Assembly: GCA_046566065.1 (NCBI GenBank)
Contig: JBKHXK010000009.1
Location: 13,290-77,289, forward strand
Reading direction: 5' to 3'
Length of the DNA: 64,000 nucleotides
Source: MB1-2 sp046566065
Lineage (GTDB): Bacteria; Actinomycetota; CADDZG01; WHSQ01
Shown here: piece after piece, positions 1 to 8,839 of the stretch
How positions within the stretch are numbered: position 1 is the stretch's first letter
How the letters are laid out: every line of letters starts with the position of its first letter
Translations under genes and position numbers: made by a program
Notes under the pieces: model-generated
Databases searched by the model: none
Told to the model about the DNA's origin: nothing
What the model saw: only the letters and a program-made list of their open reading frames with translations

Positions 1-405
1 CAAGACGTTTATCGCAAACACAAGCCCAAGGCCTTCACCGCCGACCGGCGCCCGTCGGGGTTCGAGGTGTGGTCCTGGTTCTTCATGAGGATCAGCGGGA
101 TCATCCTGCTCTTCCTCGTCCTGATCCACCTTTACATCATGCATCTGATCGGCGAGGGCGTGGAGCGCGTCGACTTCGAGTTCGTGGCCTCCCGCTGGGC
201 TCACGTCGGTTGGAAGACGTTCGACTGGACGATGCTGTTCCTGGCACTGCTCCACGGAGCGAACGGCCTGCGCGTCGTCATCGACGACTACGTGAAGTCC
301 CCCGGCAAACGGACCGCGATCAAGACCTTCCTCTACACCTCGACCGCCGTGCTCCTCATCATGGGGACCGCGGTGCTGATCACGTTCAACCCGGAGGCGC
401 GTTGA
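1..405 (+). CDS. sdhD: Succinate dehydrogenase membrane-anchor subunit (SdhD-like), 5' end outside window
   Basis: This is a small hydrophobic subunit that anchors succinate dehydrogenase (complex II) to the membrane and helps pass electrons to quinone. The frame is open from base 1, so the true start lies upstream; a GTG at 67 is internal to a family-like N-terminus (…RRPSGFEVWSWFFMRISG). Three hydrophobic segments are visible, at about residues 32-48, 76-90 and 110-130 of the visible frame. The LLHGANGLRVVIDDY motif is typical of actinobacterial SdhD. It overlaps sdhA by 4 bases (TTGA), so the genes are probably translationally coupled. Identity rests on membrane topology, motif and the sdhAB neighbours. 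Confidence 0.85.
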   Translation, partial: QDVYRKHKPKAFTADRRPSGFEVWSWFFMRISGIILLFLVLIHLYIMHLIGEGVERVDFEFVASRWAHVGWKTFDWTMLFLALLHGANGLRVVIDDYVKSPGKRTAIKTFLYTSTAVLLIMGTAVLITFNPEAR

Positions 406-2138
406 TCCGCACCCACGAATACGACGCCGTGATCGTCGGAGCGGGCGGCGCCGGCCTCCGAGCAGCGCTCGAGGCCGGGAAGCGGTGCAAAACCGCGGTC
501 GTGTCCAAGCTGTACCCGACCCGCTCGCACACGGGGGCCGCTCAAGGTGGCATGTGCGCGGCCCTGGCCAACGTGGAAGAGGACTCGTGGGAGTGGCACG
601 CCTTCGACACGGTGAAGGGCGGCGATTTCCTGGCGGACCAGGACGCGGTCGACGTGATGTGCAAGGAGGCCGTCGAGTCGGTCCTAGAGCTCGAGAAGAT
701 GGGCCTTCCCTTCAACCGCACCGAGGACGGCCGCATCGACCAGCGACGCTTCGGCGGTCATACCCGCAACCACGGCGAAGCTCCGGTGAAGAGAGCCTGT
801 TACGCAGCCGACCGGACCGGGCACATGATCCTGCAGACGCTCTACCAGCAGTGCAACAAGGAGGGCGTCGAATTCTTCTCCGAGTTCTTCGTGCTCGACC
901 TGATCATCAACGACGGCGTCGTCGGCGGGATCATCGCCTACGAGATCGCCACCGGCGACCTGCACGTCTTCCGGGCCAAGTCCGTGCTGTTCGCGACCGG
1001 TGGCTACGGGAAGATGTTCAAGATCACCTCGAACGCTCACACCCTGACCGGTGACGGCCCGGGTGTCGTGTACCGCCGCGGCCTGCCTCTCGAGGACATG
1101 GAGTTCTTCCAGTTCCACCCGACCGGTCTCTACGGTCTGGGCATCCTGCTGTCCGAGGCAGCGCGCGGCGAAGGCGGGATCCTGCGCAACGCCGACGGCG
1201 AACGCTTCATGGAGCGTTACGCGCCGACGATCAAGGACCTGGCTCCGCGGGACATGGTCTCTCGAGCCGAGTTCTTCGAGATCAAGGAGGGCAGGGGGGC
1301 CGGGCCCAAGAAGGACTACATCCTGCTGGACCTGACCCACCTGGATCCGAGCGTGATCGAGACGAAGCTCCCGGACATCACCGAATTCGCCCGGACCTAT
1401 CTGGACGTTGACCCGTTGAAGGAGGGCGTACCGATCGTCCCCACGGCCCACTACGCGATGGGCGGCATCCCGACCAACGTCAACGCCGAGGTGCTGGCCG
1501 ACCACACCGGCGCGACCGTGCCTGGGTTCTACGCAGCTGGTGAATGCGCCTGCGTCTCGGTCCACGGAGCGAACCGGCTGGGCACCAACTCCTTGCTCGA
1601 CATCGTCGTGTTCGGACGTCGGGGTGGACTGGCGATGGCCGAATACGCGAACGCGAACAAGCTGCCCGACATCCCCGACGAGCCGGCCAAGCACGTCGAG
1701 GAGTGGCTCGCCGGGCTGTTCGAAGGGGGCGGCCCGGAGTTCGCCGCCGACGTCCGCACGCGCCTGCAGGCCGTGATGATGGACAAGGCGTCCGTGGTTC
1801 GGACCGAGGAGTCTCTCAGCGAAGCCCTGACCGAGGTACAGGAGCTCCGACGTCGCTACGACCAGTGCCGGGTGCGAGACCGCAGCAAGGTCTACAACAC
1901 CGAGGTCACCGAGCACATCGAGCTCGGCTACCTGATCGACATGGCCGAGGCGCTGGTCGTCGCCGCCAGAGCCCGCACCGAGAGCCGCGGCGGCCATTAC
2001 CGCGAAGACCATCAACTCCGGGAAGACGAGCACTGGCTCAAGCACAGCTTCATCACCAAGACACCCGACGGCGAGACCAAGCTCGCATACAAAGACGTCA
2101 CGATGGGCAGGTACGTGCCCGTCGAGCGCAAGTATTAG
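402..2138 (+). CDS. sdhA: Succinate dehydrogenase flavoprotein subunit
   Basis: Catalytic subunit oxidising succinate to fumarate in the TCA cycle and respiratory chain. I place the start at TTG 402, which overlaps the sdhD stop and begins right before the FAD dinucleotide fold (GAGGAG at residues 13-18); this gives 578 residues, normal for the family. The covalent FAD histidine is in RSHTGAAQGG (His43). Substrate-site motifs FGGHTRNHGEA, FQFHPTGLYG, SEAARGEGG and HGANRLGTNSLLD are all present. The C-terminal domain with basic residues is intact, and nothing suggests a broken gene. Confidence 0.96.
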   Translation: MIRTHEYDAVIVGAGGAGLRAALEAGKRCKTAVVSKLYPTRSHTGAAQGGMCAALANVEEDSWEWHAFDTVKGGDFLADQDAVDVMCKEAVESVLELEKMGLPFNRTEDGRIDQRRFGGHTRNHGEAPVKRACYAADRTGHMILQTLYQQCNKEGVEFFSEFFVLDLIINDGVVGGIIAYEIATGDLHVFRAKSVLFATGGYGKMFKITSNAHTLTGDGPGVVYRRGLPLEDMEFFQFHPTGLYGLGILLSEAARGEGGILRNADGERFMERYAPTIKDLAPRDMVSRAEFFEIKEGRGAGPKKDYILLDLTHLDPSVIETKLPDITEFARTYLDVDPLKEGVPIVPTAHYAMGGIPTNVNAEVLADHTGATVPGFYAAGECACVSVHGANRLGTNSLLDIVVFGRRGGLAMAEYANANKLPDIPDEPAKHVEEWLAGLFEGGGPEFAADVRTRLQAVMMDKASVVRTEESLSEALTEVQELRRRYDQCRVRDRSKVYNTEVTEHIELGYLIDMAEALVVAARARTESRGGHYREDHQLREDEHWLKHSFITKTPDGETKLAYKDVTMGRYVPVERKY

Positions 2139-2153
2139 GAGACGAGGCCGCAG

Positions 2154-2900
2154 ATGGCGATGGACGGAAAAGAGCTGGAGGTCACCGGTCACGAGATCGA
2201 CGTGACCTTGCGCCTCCTGCGCTTCAACCCGGAGCGGGACACCGAGCCGCACTTCGAGGAGTACACGGTCAGGGCGGACCCGATGGAGCGGCTCCTCGAC
2301 CTCCTCCACAAGATCAAGTGGTACCAGGATTCATCTCTGGCCCTGCGCCGTTCCTGCGCCCACGGCATCTGCGGATCGGACGCCATGGTGATCAACGGCG
2401 AGAACGCGCTTGCCTGCAAGGTACTGGTGAAGGACCTCAAGCAACCGGTCACGGTCGAGCCCATCCGCGGCCTGCCGGTGATGAAGGACCTGATCGTCGA
2501 CATGGACCCGTTCTTCCAGGGTTACCTCGCGGTCAAGCCCTGGTTGATCACCGACGACCACGAGCGGGAGCCCGACAGGGAGCGCCTGCAATCCCCCGAG
2601 GACCGCGAGCGCTACGACGACACGACCAAGTGCATCCTGTGCGCCGCCTGCACGACCTCGTGTCCGATCTTCTGGGCGGACGAGGAGTACGTGGGTCCGG
2701 CCGCGATCGTCAACGCACACCGCTTCATCTTCGACTCGAGGGACCGCGGGGGCCGGGAGCGCCTGGAGATCCTGAGCCAGAAGGACGGCGCCTTCAAGTG
2801 CCGCACCGCCTTCAACTGCACCTACGCCTGCCCTCGTGGGATCAAGGTCACGAAGGCCATCCAAGAGGTCAAGCAGGCCGCCCTCTTCAAGAGCTTCTAG
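2154..2900 (+). CDS. sdhB: Succinate dehydrogenase iron-sulfur subunit
   Basis: Electron-transfer subunit of succinate dehydrogenase, 248 residues. The N-terminal ferredoxin-like domain carries the 2Fe-2S ligands in SCAHGICGSD (Cys68, Cys73, then Asp as in many SdhB proteins) and Cys88. The C-terminal domain has the 4Fe-4S/3Fe-4S cysteines in KCILCAACTTSCP and FNCTYACPRGI. It lies 15 bases after sdhA with a GGAGA ribosome-binding site, so it is the third gene of the sdh operon seen here. Confidence 0.95.
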   Translation: MAMDGKELEVTGHEIDVTLRLLRFNPERDTEPHFEEYTVRADPMERLLDLLHKIKWYQDSSLALRRSCAHGICGSDAMVINGENALACKVLVKDLKQPVTVEPIRGLPVMKDLIVDMDPFFQGYLAVKPWLITDDHEREPDRERLQSPEDRERYDDTTKCILCAACTTSCPIFWADEEYVGPAAIVNAHRFIFDSRDRGGRERLEILSQKDGAFKCRTAFNCTYACPRGIKVTKAIQEVKQAALFKSF

Positions 2901-2930
2901 GCAGCCTCCGCAGGCACTAGCCTCGGGCCC

Positions 2931-3521
2931 ATGAGGCTGCTGCTCAAGCTCATCGCTCTGGTTCTCATCGCCGTGCTCGCCTACCCGGCGTGGCTCGCCT
3001 TCCGGGTGTGGGACCAGTCCCACGACGACGAGGTTCGCTCGGCCGACGCGATCGTGGTGCTGGGGGCCGCGCAATACAACGGCCGCCCCTCCCCCGTCCT
3101 GAAAGCTCGGCTCGACCAGGCCAACTATCTGTTCAGGGAAGGCCTCGCGGACATCGTGATCGTCACCGGCGGCAAGCAGGAGGGCGATCGATTCACCGAG
3201 GCGCAGGCTGCGCACATGTACCTCGAGGGACAGGGCATCCCGCCCGACCGCATCCTGGAGGAAGCAGAGGGAAGCACGACGTACGAGAGCTTGCAGCACG
3301 TGGCCGAGATCGCCGAGGACCAGGGCATCGACTCCGTGCTCCTGGTGTCGGATCCGCTTCACTCGGAACGCATCAAGAGGATGGCACGCGACCTGGGATT
3401 CGAAGATGCGTACGCGAGCCCGGCCTCCTACGTCTCGCTGAACCGGTCGCGCGAGACCAAGCTCAAGGAGATCGTGCGAGAGGTGGGATCGCTGATCGTC
3501 TACGAGGTCCTCAAGCGCTAG
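2931..3521 (+). CDS. YdcF/DUF218 family membrane-anchored protein
   Basis: A 196-residue protein with an N-terminal hydrophobic anchor (residues 2-27) followed by a DUF218/YdcF fold. The family signatures are ADAIVVLGAAQYNGRPSPVL, the IVTGGKQEGDRFTEAQAA segment, STTYESLQHVAEIA and LLVSDPLHSERIKRMA. Relatives include SanA and YdcF, envelope-associated proteins of uncertain biochemistry. It starts 30 bases after sdhB and may ride on the sdh transcript. The exact substrate cannot be read from the sequence. Confidence 0.8.
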   Translation: MRLLLKLIALVLIAVLAYPAWLAFRVWDQSHDDEVRSADAIVVLGAAQYNGRPSPVLKARLDQANYLFREGLADIVIVTGGKQEGDRFTEAQAAHMYLEGQGIPPDRILEEAEGSTTYESLQHVAEIAEDQGIDSVLLVSDPLHSERIKRMARDLGFEDAYASPASYVSLNRSRETKLKEIVREVGSLIVYEVLKR

Positions 3522-3540
3522 GGGGCCCTCGCTCGGCAGG

Positions 3541-4317
3541 TCACTTGATCGGGTAGACGGCCACCTTCGTGCTCAGGCCCCGGATCTTCACCAGCTTGCG
3601 ACGGCCGAAATCGGTCTTGCGCAGGCGCTTCTCGGCCAGCTCCTTCGCAGCCTCGGAGACGATCACCTGATCGGGCTTGCAGTGATCGAGCAGCCGGGCG
3701 GTGAGGTTCACGTCATGGCCCAACAGATCGTCCTGTTCGATCAAAGGTTCCCCGGCATGGACCGCGATGCGCAGGCTCACCGAGAAAGAGGGATCGGACG
3801 CCCGACGGCTCTTCACGGCCTTGTTGAGGGCAACCGCACCTCGCACGGCCTGGGAGGCCGAGGGGAACGCCAGGAGGAAGCCATCCCCCAACTGCTTCAC
3901 AAGCTCGCCGTGCACGTCGCTCACGGTGCGAACGATCAGTCGGTCTAGCTCGCTGAGCAACTCGATCGCGACCTCATCGCCGACACGTGCGGTGAAGGAG
4001 GTGAAACCGGCGACGTCGACGAACACGATCCCGACACTCGACCCCTTAGCTATCCGTGCCAGCCGCTTGTTCGAGCGCGCGTCCTGCAAGGCAAGTCCGC
4101 CCAAGAGGTGAGCGCTCTTCAAGCCGAGCTTCCCGAGACGGGATGGTCTCTTCCTGACGGCTTGCGCTATGACGGGCTCCAGCGCCTCGGCGGCCTGAAC
4201 CATCGTCGCCACGGTGCCGTCCTTCTCGTCGATCCGCTCTCGCAACGCGTGGCGAACCTTCGGTACGAGGTTGGGATCTCCACGCAGGGCGGCGAAGATC
4301 ATCTGCCGCACGTTCAT
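3541..4317 (-). CDS. Class III adenylate/guanylate cyclase domain protein
   Basis: A 258-residue protein: about 90 residues of helical N-terminus, then a class III nucleotide cyclase catalytic domain. Metal-binding aspartates are in FVDVAGFTSF (Asp101) and QLGDGFLLAF (Asp145). A base-recognition Lys is in VKQLGDG (Lys141). The transition-state Asn and Arg are in DVNLTARLLD (Asn204, Arg208). All key residues appear intact, so cAMP production is plausible. No transmembrane or HAMP region is visible, so it is probably cytosolic. It converges with the DUF218 gene and sits 11 bases downstream of the lipid-kinase stop on the same strand. A CRP-like operator at 39484 makes a cAMP link possible, but that is inference. 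Confidence 0.88.
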   Translation of the reverse strand: MNVRQMIFAALRGDPNLVPKVRHALRERIDEKDGTVATMVQAAEALEPVIAQAVRKRPSRLGKLGLKSAHLLGGLALQDARSNKRLARIAKGSSVGIVFVDVAGFTSFTARVGDEVAIELLSELDRLIVRTVSDVHGELVKQLGDGFLLAFPSASQAVRGAVALNKAVKSRRASDPSFSVSLRIAVHAGEPLIEQDDLLGHDVNLTARLLDHCKPDQVIVSEAAKELAEKRLRKTDFGRRKLVKIRGLSTKVAVYPIK

Positions 4318-4328
4318 GACGATCGAGT

Positions 4329-5216
4329 CTAAGAGGCAGCGGCGCCCGGGACGAGAACCCGTGCTTTAGTGAAAACCTCGAACGTCGCAGGCGTCTTGAG
4401 ACCCACCAGCTCTCCGTCCACATTGATCTCGATGTCGGGGGTGGACTCGATCCTGATCGACGCTCCCCGGGTGGTGAAGACCTCAGGGATCTGGCGATGA
4501 TCTCCCAGCTTGAGTGAGGTCCCCAGCTTCACGAGGTCCGCCGGTCCGGCGGCCGGCAGAGCACAGGCATCCAGCAGGCCATCCGTAGGATCGGCGTCCG
4601 GCCAGATCTCGATCCCACCCCCGGCGGTCCTTCCGTTGCCGACCCCGGCCGCCACGCAGTTCGGAACATCGCGATCCTGCAGCCGAACCGTCGAACGGTC
4701 CAGATCGCTGAGCGCCTTCACGCCACCCCAGAGGAAGGCGGCCGCCCCGAGGCGTTCCTTCTCCTCGGCCTCCAAGGCCTCGTTGACCTGGACGGGGAAG
4801 CCGCCCATACAGGCATTGACGAAGAGGCGCTCGGCCCCCTGCCCGCTCGCGCGGCCCACGTCGAGTTCGATAGGGCGTCCCTCGACAAGTCCGCGAGCCA
4901 CCTCGAGCGGATCCTCCTGGAGCCCCAGCGTGCGAGCCAGATCGTTGCCGGTGCCCAGCGGAAGCAGCGCCAGGGTGACCTCGTCCAACACGCCTTCCAG
5001 GGCGTTCACGGTGCAGTTCAACGTTCCGTCGCCTCCGGCGCTGACGACCAGATCGCGGCCGCGCGCCGCCGCCAGTACCTCGGAGGCGAAGTCGTCCAGG
5101 GACGCAGGCTCGATCGCCTCGATCTCTCCCAGAGGGGACAACGCGCGCAACAGCGCCTCTCTGTCGTGCTTGCTCGCGCTTCCCGAGGAGGGATTGGTGA
5201 CGAGGAGCAGCTTCAC
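4329..5216 (-). CDS. Diacylglycerol kinase family lipid kinase
   Basis: YegS/DAGK-type lipid kinase, 295 residues from GTG 5216, which overlaps the upstream phosphodiesterase stop (GTGA). Motifs in order: NPSSGSASKHD (residues 8-18), the nucleotide-binding SAGGDGTLNCTVNAL (about 62-76) and LLPLGTGNDLART (about 87-99). A C-terminal beta-sandwich of the DAGK_cat/YegS type follows. It likely phosphorylates diacylglycerol or a related lipid at the membrane. Coupling to a type I phosphodiesterase suggests a lipid-turnover pair, but the substrate is not determined. Confidence 0.88.
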   Translation of the reverse strand: MKLLLVTNPSSGSASKHDREALLRALSPLGEIEAIEPASLDDFASEVLAAARGRDLVVSAGGDGTLNCTVNALEGVLDEVTLALLPLGTGNDLARTLGLQEDPLEVARGLVEGRPIELDVGRASGQGAERLFVNACMGGFPVQVNEALEAEEKERLGAAAFLWGGVKALSDLDRSTVRLQDRDVPNCVAAGVGNGRTAGGGIEIWPDADPTDGLLDACALPAAGPADLVKLGTSLKLGDHRQIPEVFTTRGASIRIESTPDIEINVDGELVGLKTPATFEVFTKARVLVPGAAAS

Positions 5217-6715
5217 TGCCGCAGGCGGCGGAAGTGATCCACGATATGTGGCACCACGTCGACCGTCGAAGGATGCAACGGTGGTTCGTCGAGCGTCGAC
5301 AGGAACGGGATCATCGAATCCTGCGCATGCAGAGAGGCGTGATCGCCCCCGCCGCGGTGGTCTCCCCCGGCGAGGTCCTTCGTCTCCCACGTCAGGTCGT
5401 TGGTGAACACGATGTCGCCGGTCCGATCCAGATCGAGAGCGCACTTCACGCGCCAGAACGCCAACGGGTACTCGGGGGTCCGGATGACGTCCTCCTCCAC
5501 CACACCACTGACGGCGCCTAGGTCTCCCTCGAAGTTCCACTTGTTGTCGCGCTCGTCCACCACCGACCCCAGTCCGTTCCCTTTCCAGAAGCGGACCGTT
5601 CCTCGTTCGCTCGAGATCACGTAGCGGTCCTCCTCACGCCACATGACCTGATCGATCCCGCGCGTGTTCATGAGTACGTTCACCACGCGACCCCTCAGTC
5701 GGTCCTTGCGAGCTTCGTTCAGGTAGACGAACCCGACGCGCCCGTTGCCGGCCGCGGCCAGGTCTGCGTCGCCGAAGCGCTCCTTGCCCCTCTTGGGCTG
5801 GACCCTTTTGAAGTCGGCGAGGACCTCGTTCAGATCGAGGATGTGCTCTTCGTCATCCGAGATCGGGCTCTGCGCATGATCCGCGGTAACGACGAACCCG
5901 ACCTCCTCGACGGCTTGCTCCCAGGAGTCGAACGCCTCCAACACGTAGCGCAGGTGACCGTCCGCCTCGGCCAGGTTGTCGACCTGAGAGCCAGGGCCCT
6001 CACGGTGAGAGGAGTGGTCGTTCTCGTGCATGTAGAAGAGGATCATGTCGGCGCGATCGCGCTCGAGCAGCTCCCGCGTGACACATGCCGCCCACGCGTC
6101 GGTAGCTCGGATCCGTTTCGCCAGCCCGCGGGTCGAAAGCAGCTTCGTGCACGCTTCCGCCGGACCCGTGATCGCATCGGCGAAGTAGTGCTCCTTGGGC
6201 CCGGGAGCTCGCTCGGGAAGCTTCCTGCGGAACAGCGCCTTCGTGAAGAGGTTGGGGTCGACGTCGTGCATGTACGGCCCCCGGAACAACATGAAGTTGA
6301 TCGAAGCGGTCGTGAACCCCATCTGGTCGAGCTGCTCGTGGATGGTGGCGACGTCGGGGCTCAGATGCTTGGCGTTCAGGTTCAGCATCACATCACGAAC
6401 CACCTGGGAGAGCCCCTCGACCACGGCAGCGCGCGGGCTCTGGCCGTAATTCACGAAGCGCTGCGCATCACGGTCGTACCAGCACATCCCCGGGATGCCG
6501 TGCTGGGCCGGGGTAGCCCCCGTGATCAGCGATGCGGTGGCGGCGGGGGTGATCGTGGGAAAGACCGCGACCGAGTCCCGCACGTAGTGCCCCTGGGCTT
6601 TCAGGAAGGCGAAGGCGGGCGCGCGCCCCGACGCGGTGGCCTGTTCGAAGGCCTCGGTGCCCATCCCGTCCACGATGATGTAGACGACCCGCCTCTGGGA
6701 GCTCATGGGAGGCAT
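5213..6715 (-). CDS. Alkaline phosphatase superfamily protein (type I phosphodiesterase / nucleotide pyrophosphatase)
   Basis: A 500-residue member of the alkaline phosphatase superfamily. The first metal Asp is in YIIVDGMGTE (about residue 16). The Thr nucleophile region is FPTITPAATASLITG, typical of nucleotide pyrophosphatase/phosphodiesterases. Later metal ligands lie in MHENDHSSH, VVTADHAQSP and GGGDHASLH. No clear signal peptide is visible. It is followed directly, with a GTGA overlap, by the lipid kinase. An ATG three codons in (6706) is an alternative start. Confidence 0.85.
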   Translation of the reverse strand: MPPMSSQRRVVYIIVDGMGTEAFEQATASGRAPAFAFLKAQGHYVRDSVAVFPTITPAATASLITGATPAQHGIPGMCWYDRDAQRFVNYGQSPRAAVVEGLSQVVRDVMLNLNAKHLSPDVATIHEQLDQMGFTTASINFMLFRGPYMHDVDPNLFTKALFRRKLPERAPGPKEHYFADAITGPAEACTKLLSTRGLAKRIRATDAWAACVTRELLERDRADMILFYMHENDHSSHREGPGSQVDNLAEADGHLRYVLEAFDSWEQAVEEVGFVVTADHAQSPISDDEEHILDLNEVLADFKRVQPKRGKERFGDADLAAAGNGRVGFVYLNEARKDRLRGRVVNVLMNTRGIDQVMWREEDRYVISSERGTVRFWKGNGLGSVVDERDNKWNFEGDLGAVSGVVEEDVIRTPEYPLAFWRVKCALDLDRTGDIVFTNDLTWETKDLAGGDHRGGGDHASLHAQDSMIPFLSTLDEPPLHPSTVDVVPHIVDHFRRLRQ

Positions 6716-6785
6716 CTTCCCACTACGCCCCGTTGCTAATCAGCTGCGTTGAGCAACTGAGCCTCCGGGACGTACGCTTCGGTAG

Positions 6786-7370
6786 GTGGAGGAACTACGT
6801 GCGAAGCGGATCGGGCCCTTCGGGATCATGGCGGCGATCCTTCTCGTCCTGTGCATCGCGGTCGCGCGACTTCCCGATTCGCTGGTGTCCCTCCTGGAAA
6901 GGCAAAGCCCTTTCACGTCGGGTCAAGCGGGCTGGGCCTACCGGCTCCTCGCCTTCGCGGCCCTCGCGCAGGCCTTATACGGGGGCTTCGTCCTCCTGCG
7001 TCCGAGCAAGGTCGAGCGCGCCCGGGAGACCGACCCGAAGCTCGCACGGATGCCCCGCACCAAACTCATCTCCCTCGTTGCTCGCACGGCGGCCTCCATG
7101 CTCGCCTTCACCCTCGCTTACGGCATCGCCGCCTTCCTCGTGGCCGGGCAACGAGGGGGATTCTGGTTGTTCCCGGTGATAGCCGTGGCCCAAGGCGCGT
7201 GGTACTACCGCGAGGTCGGTCAGATCGCAACATGGCTGGGCTTCCAACCCGAGCACGTGCCCGAGGACCCTGCTCGCGGCCTGTGGACGCGCGAACCGGT
7301 CGACTATTGCCCGCCGATCGCCAGGGGCCTTCAGCCGATCGGCAAGGGGACGCCGGTCTCAGATCAGTGA
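6786..7370 (+). CDS. Hypothetical integral membrane protein
   Basis: I do not recognise this family. The 194-residue protein starts at GTG 6786 and has about four hydrophobic segments (about residues 10-30, 48-68, 100-118 and 125-142), with a soluble C-terminus rich in Pro and Gly. Its stop overlaps the start of the acyl-CoA synthetase (GTGA), so the two are probably co-transcribed and translationally coupled. No catalytic motif is visible. Confidence 0.75.
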   Translation: MEELRAKRIGPFGIMAAILLVLCIAVARLPDSLVSLLERQSPFTSGQAGWAYRLLAFAALAQALYGGFVLLRPSKVERARETDPKLARMPRTKLISLVARTAASMLAFTLAYGIAAFLVAGQRGGFWLFPVIAVAQGAWYYREVGQIATWLGFQPEHVPEDPARGLWTREPVDYCPPIARGLQPIGKGTPVSDQ

Positions 7371-8827
7371 GCGGCATCGGCGCTCACGCACGTGCCACTC
7401 CCGATGCGACGGCGATCGTGTCGATGGGAGGGTCGGTCACCTTCGCCGAGCTCGATCACCGTCAGCACCGACTGGCGGGTGTGTTGCAGGATGCCGGGCT
7501 CGAGGAGGGCGACCGCGTCGCGGTGCTTTCGCGTAACTCGGTCGCCATGCTGGAGGTGGTGATCGCTTGTCTCCGGATGGCGATGATCCCCGTTCCGCTC
7601 AATGCCCTGCTGACCGAGCGAGAGATCGGATACATCCTCGAGGACTCGGGAGCGCGATGGCTGTTCACCGATCGGAACATCGACCCCCCGCCCGGGCTGG
7701 AGCAGATCGTGACCTTCGGAGATGCATACGAGCGCGTCATCCTCGAGACGGAGCCCTCGCAACTCTGCGATCACGCCCGGGGCCGCCCGATGCATTACAC
7801 CTCCGGCACGACGGGGGTGCCGAAGGGCGTATGGATACGCCCCTACCCTCCGAAGAAAGCCGCACGGGTCTCAGCCGACTTCATCGACCACTGGGGGCTG
7901 TCGTCGGTCGACATCCATCTCGTGTGCTCGCCGCTCACCCATTCGGCCCCCCTGAGATACGCGCTCCGCACGATGGAGGCAGGAGGCACCGTCGCCCTCC
8001 AGAGCCATTTCGATGCGGCCGAGACGCTGGCGGCCATCGACCTCTTCAATGCGACGACGACCTTCATGGTGCCGACTCACCTCGAACGGATCCTGGCGCT
8101 GGGAACGAAAGCGATCCGCAGGCACGACCTGTCCTCGATGCGCTTGTTGGTCCATGCGGGGGCACCGATACGGGAGGGAACGAAGCGCGCCGCGATCGAG
8201 GTTTTCCCGGAAGGATCCGTGTGGGAGTTCTACGGATCCACCGAGGGTCAGGCGACCCGGATCTCACAGGGCGAATGGTTGCGCAAGCCCGGAAGCGTCG
8301 GCAAGCCTCGCCCGGGAGCGACGATCGAGATCCGCGACGAGGACGGTGGTCTCCTGCCCCCGGGAGAGATCGGGCGGGTATGGGTCAAGGACCCGAAGGC
8401 GGACCGGTTCCAGTACTGGGGTGACCGCAAGAAGACCCGCTCGGCATGGAAAGCGGGTGCTTTCACGGTCGGCGACCTGGGCTCCCTCGACGAAGACGGC
8501 TACCTCTTCCTGGCGGGCCGGGTCGACGACACGATCATCACCGGTGGCGTGAACGTCTACCCGCAAGAGGTGGAGAAGGTTCTCTCCGAGCACCCGATGG
8601 TCGGGGAGGTCGTCGTCTACGGAGCTCCCAACGAAGAATGGGGCCAGGAGGTCAGAGCCGCCGTCGTAGCGACCGGCGACCTCGACGAAGCAACGCTCCT
8701 CGCGTGGTCCAGGGACCGCCTGGCGGGCTTCAAACGGCCGCGGAAGATCGATCTGGTCGCAGAGCTAGACCGCACGGCAACTGGGAAGCTGATACGTCGG
8801 GCACCGAAGGTCGCGAGCGAGTCTTAG
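7367..8827 (+). CDS. AMP-binding acyl-CoA synthetase / ligase
   Basis: Adenylate-forming enzyme of the ANL superfamily, 486 residues from GTG 7367, which overlaps the preceding stop. Core motifs: P-loop MHYTSGTTGVPKGVW (about residues 141-155), EFYGSTEGQATRIS (about 286), the hinge and Asp region GDLGSLDEDGYLFLAGRVDD (about 368-387), and the C-terminal catalytic lysine in TATGKLIRR. It probably activates a carboxylic acid to the acyl-adenylate and then the CoA thioester. It lies 12 bases upstream of the proline racemase family gene. The real substrate is unknown. Confidence 0.9.
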   Translation: MSGIGAHARATPDATAIVSMGGSVTFAELDHRQHRLAGVLQDAGLEEGDRVAVLSRNSVAMLEVVIACLRMAMIPVPLNALLTEREIGYILEDSGARWLFTDRNIDPPPGLEQIVTFGDAYERVILETEPSQLCDHARGRPMHYTSGTTGVPKGVWIRPYPPKKAARVSADFIDHWGLSSVDIHLVCSPLTHSAPLRYALRTMEAGGTVALQSHFDAAETLAAIDLFNATTTFMVPTHLERILALGTKAIRRHDLSSMRLLVHAGAPIREGTKRAAIEVFPEGSVWEFYGSTEGQATRISQGEWLRKPGSVGKPRPGATIEIRDEDGGLLPPGEIGRVWVKDPKADRFQYWGDRKKTRSAWKAGAFTVGDLGSLDEDGYLFLAGRVDDTIITGGVNVYPQEVEKVLSEHPMVGEVVVYGAPNEEWGQEVRAAVVATGDLDEATLLAWSRDRLAGFKRPRKIDLVAELDRTATGKLIRRAPKVASES

Positions 8828-8839
8828 TCTCGTTGAGCG

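Noticed and set aside
684..2309. 541-codon minus-strand frame opposite sdhA
   Set aside because: Shadow of sdhA with no recognisable motifs and composition typical of antisense frames.
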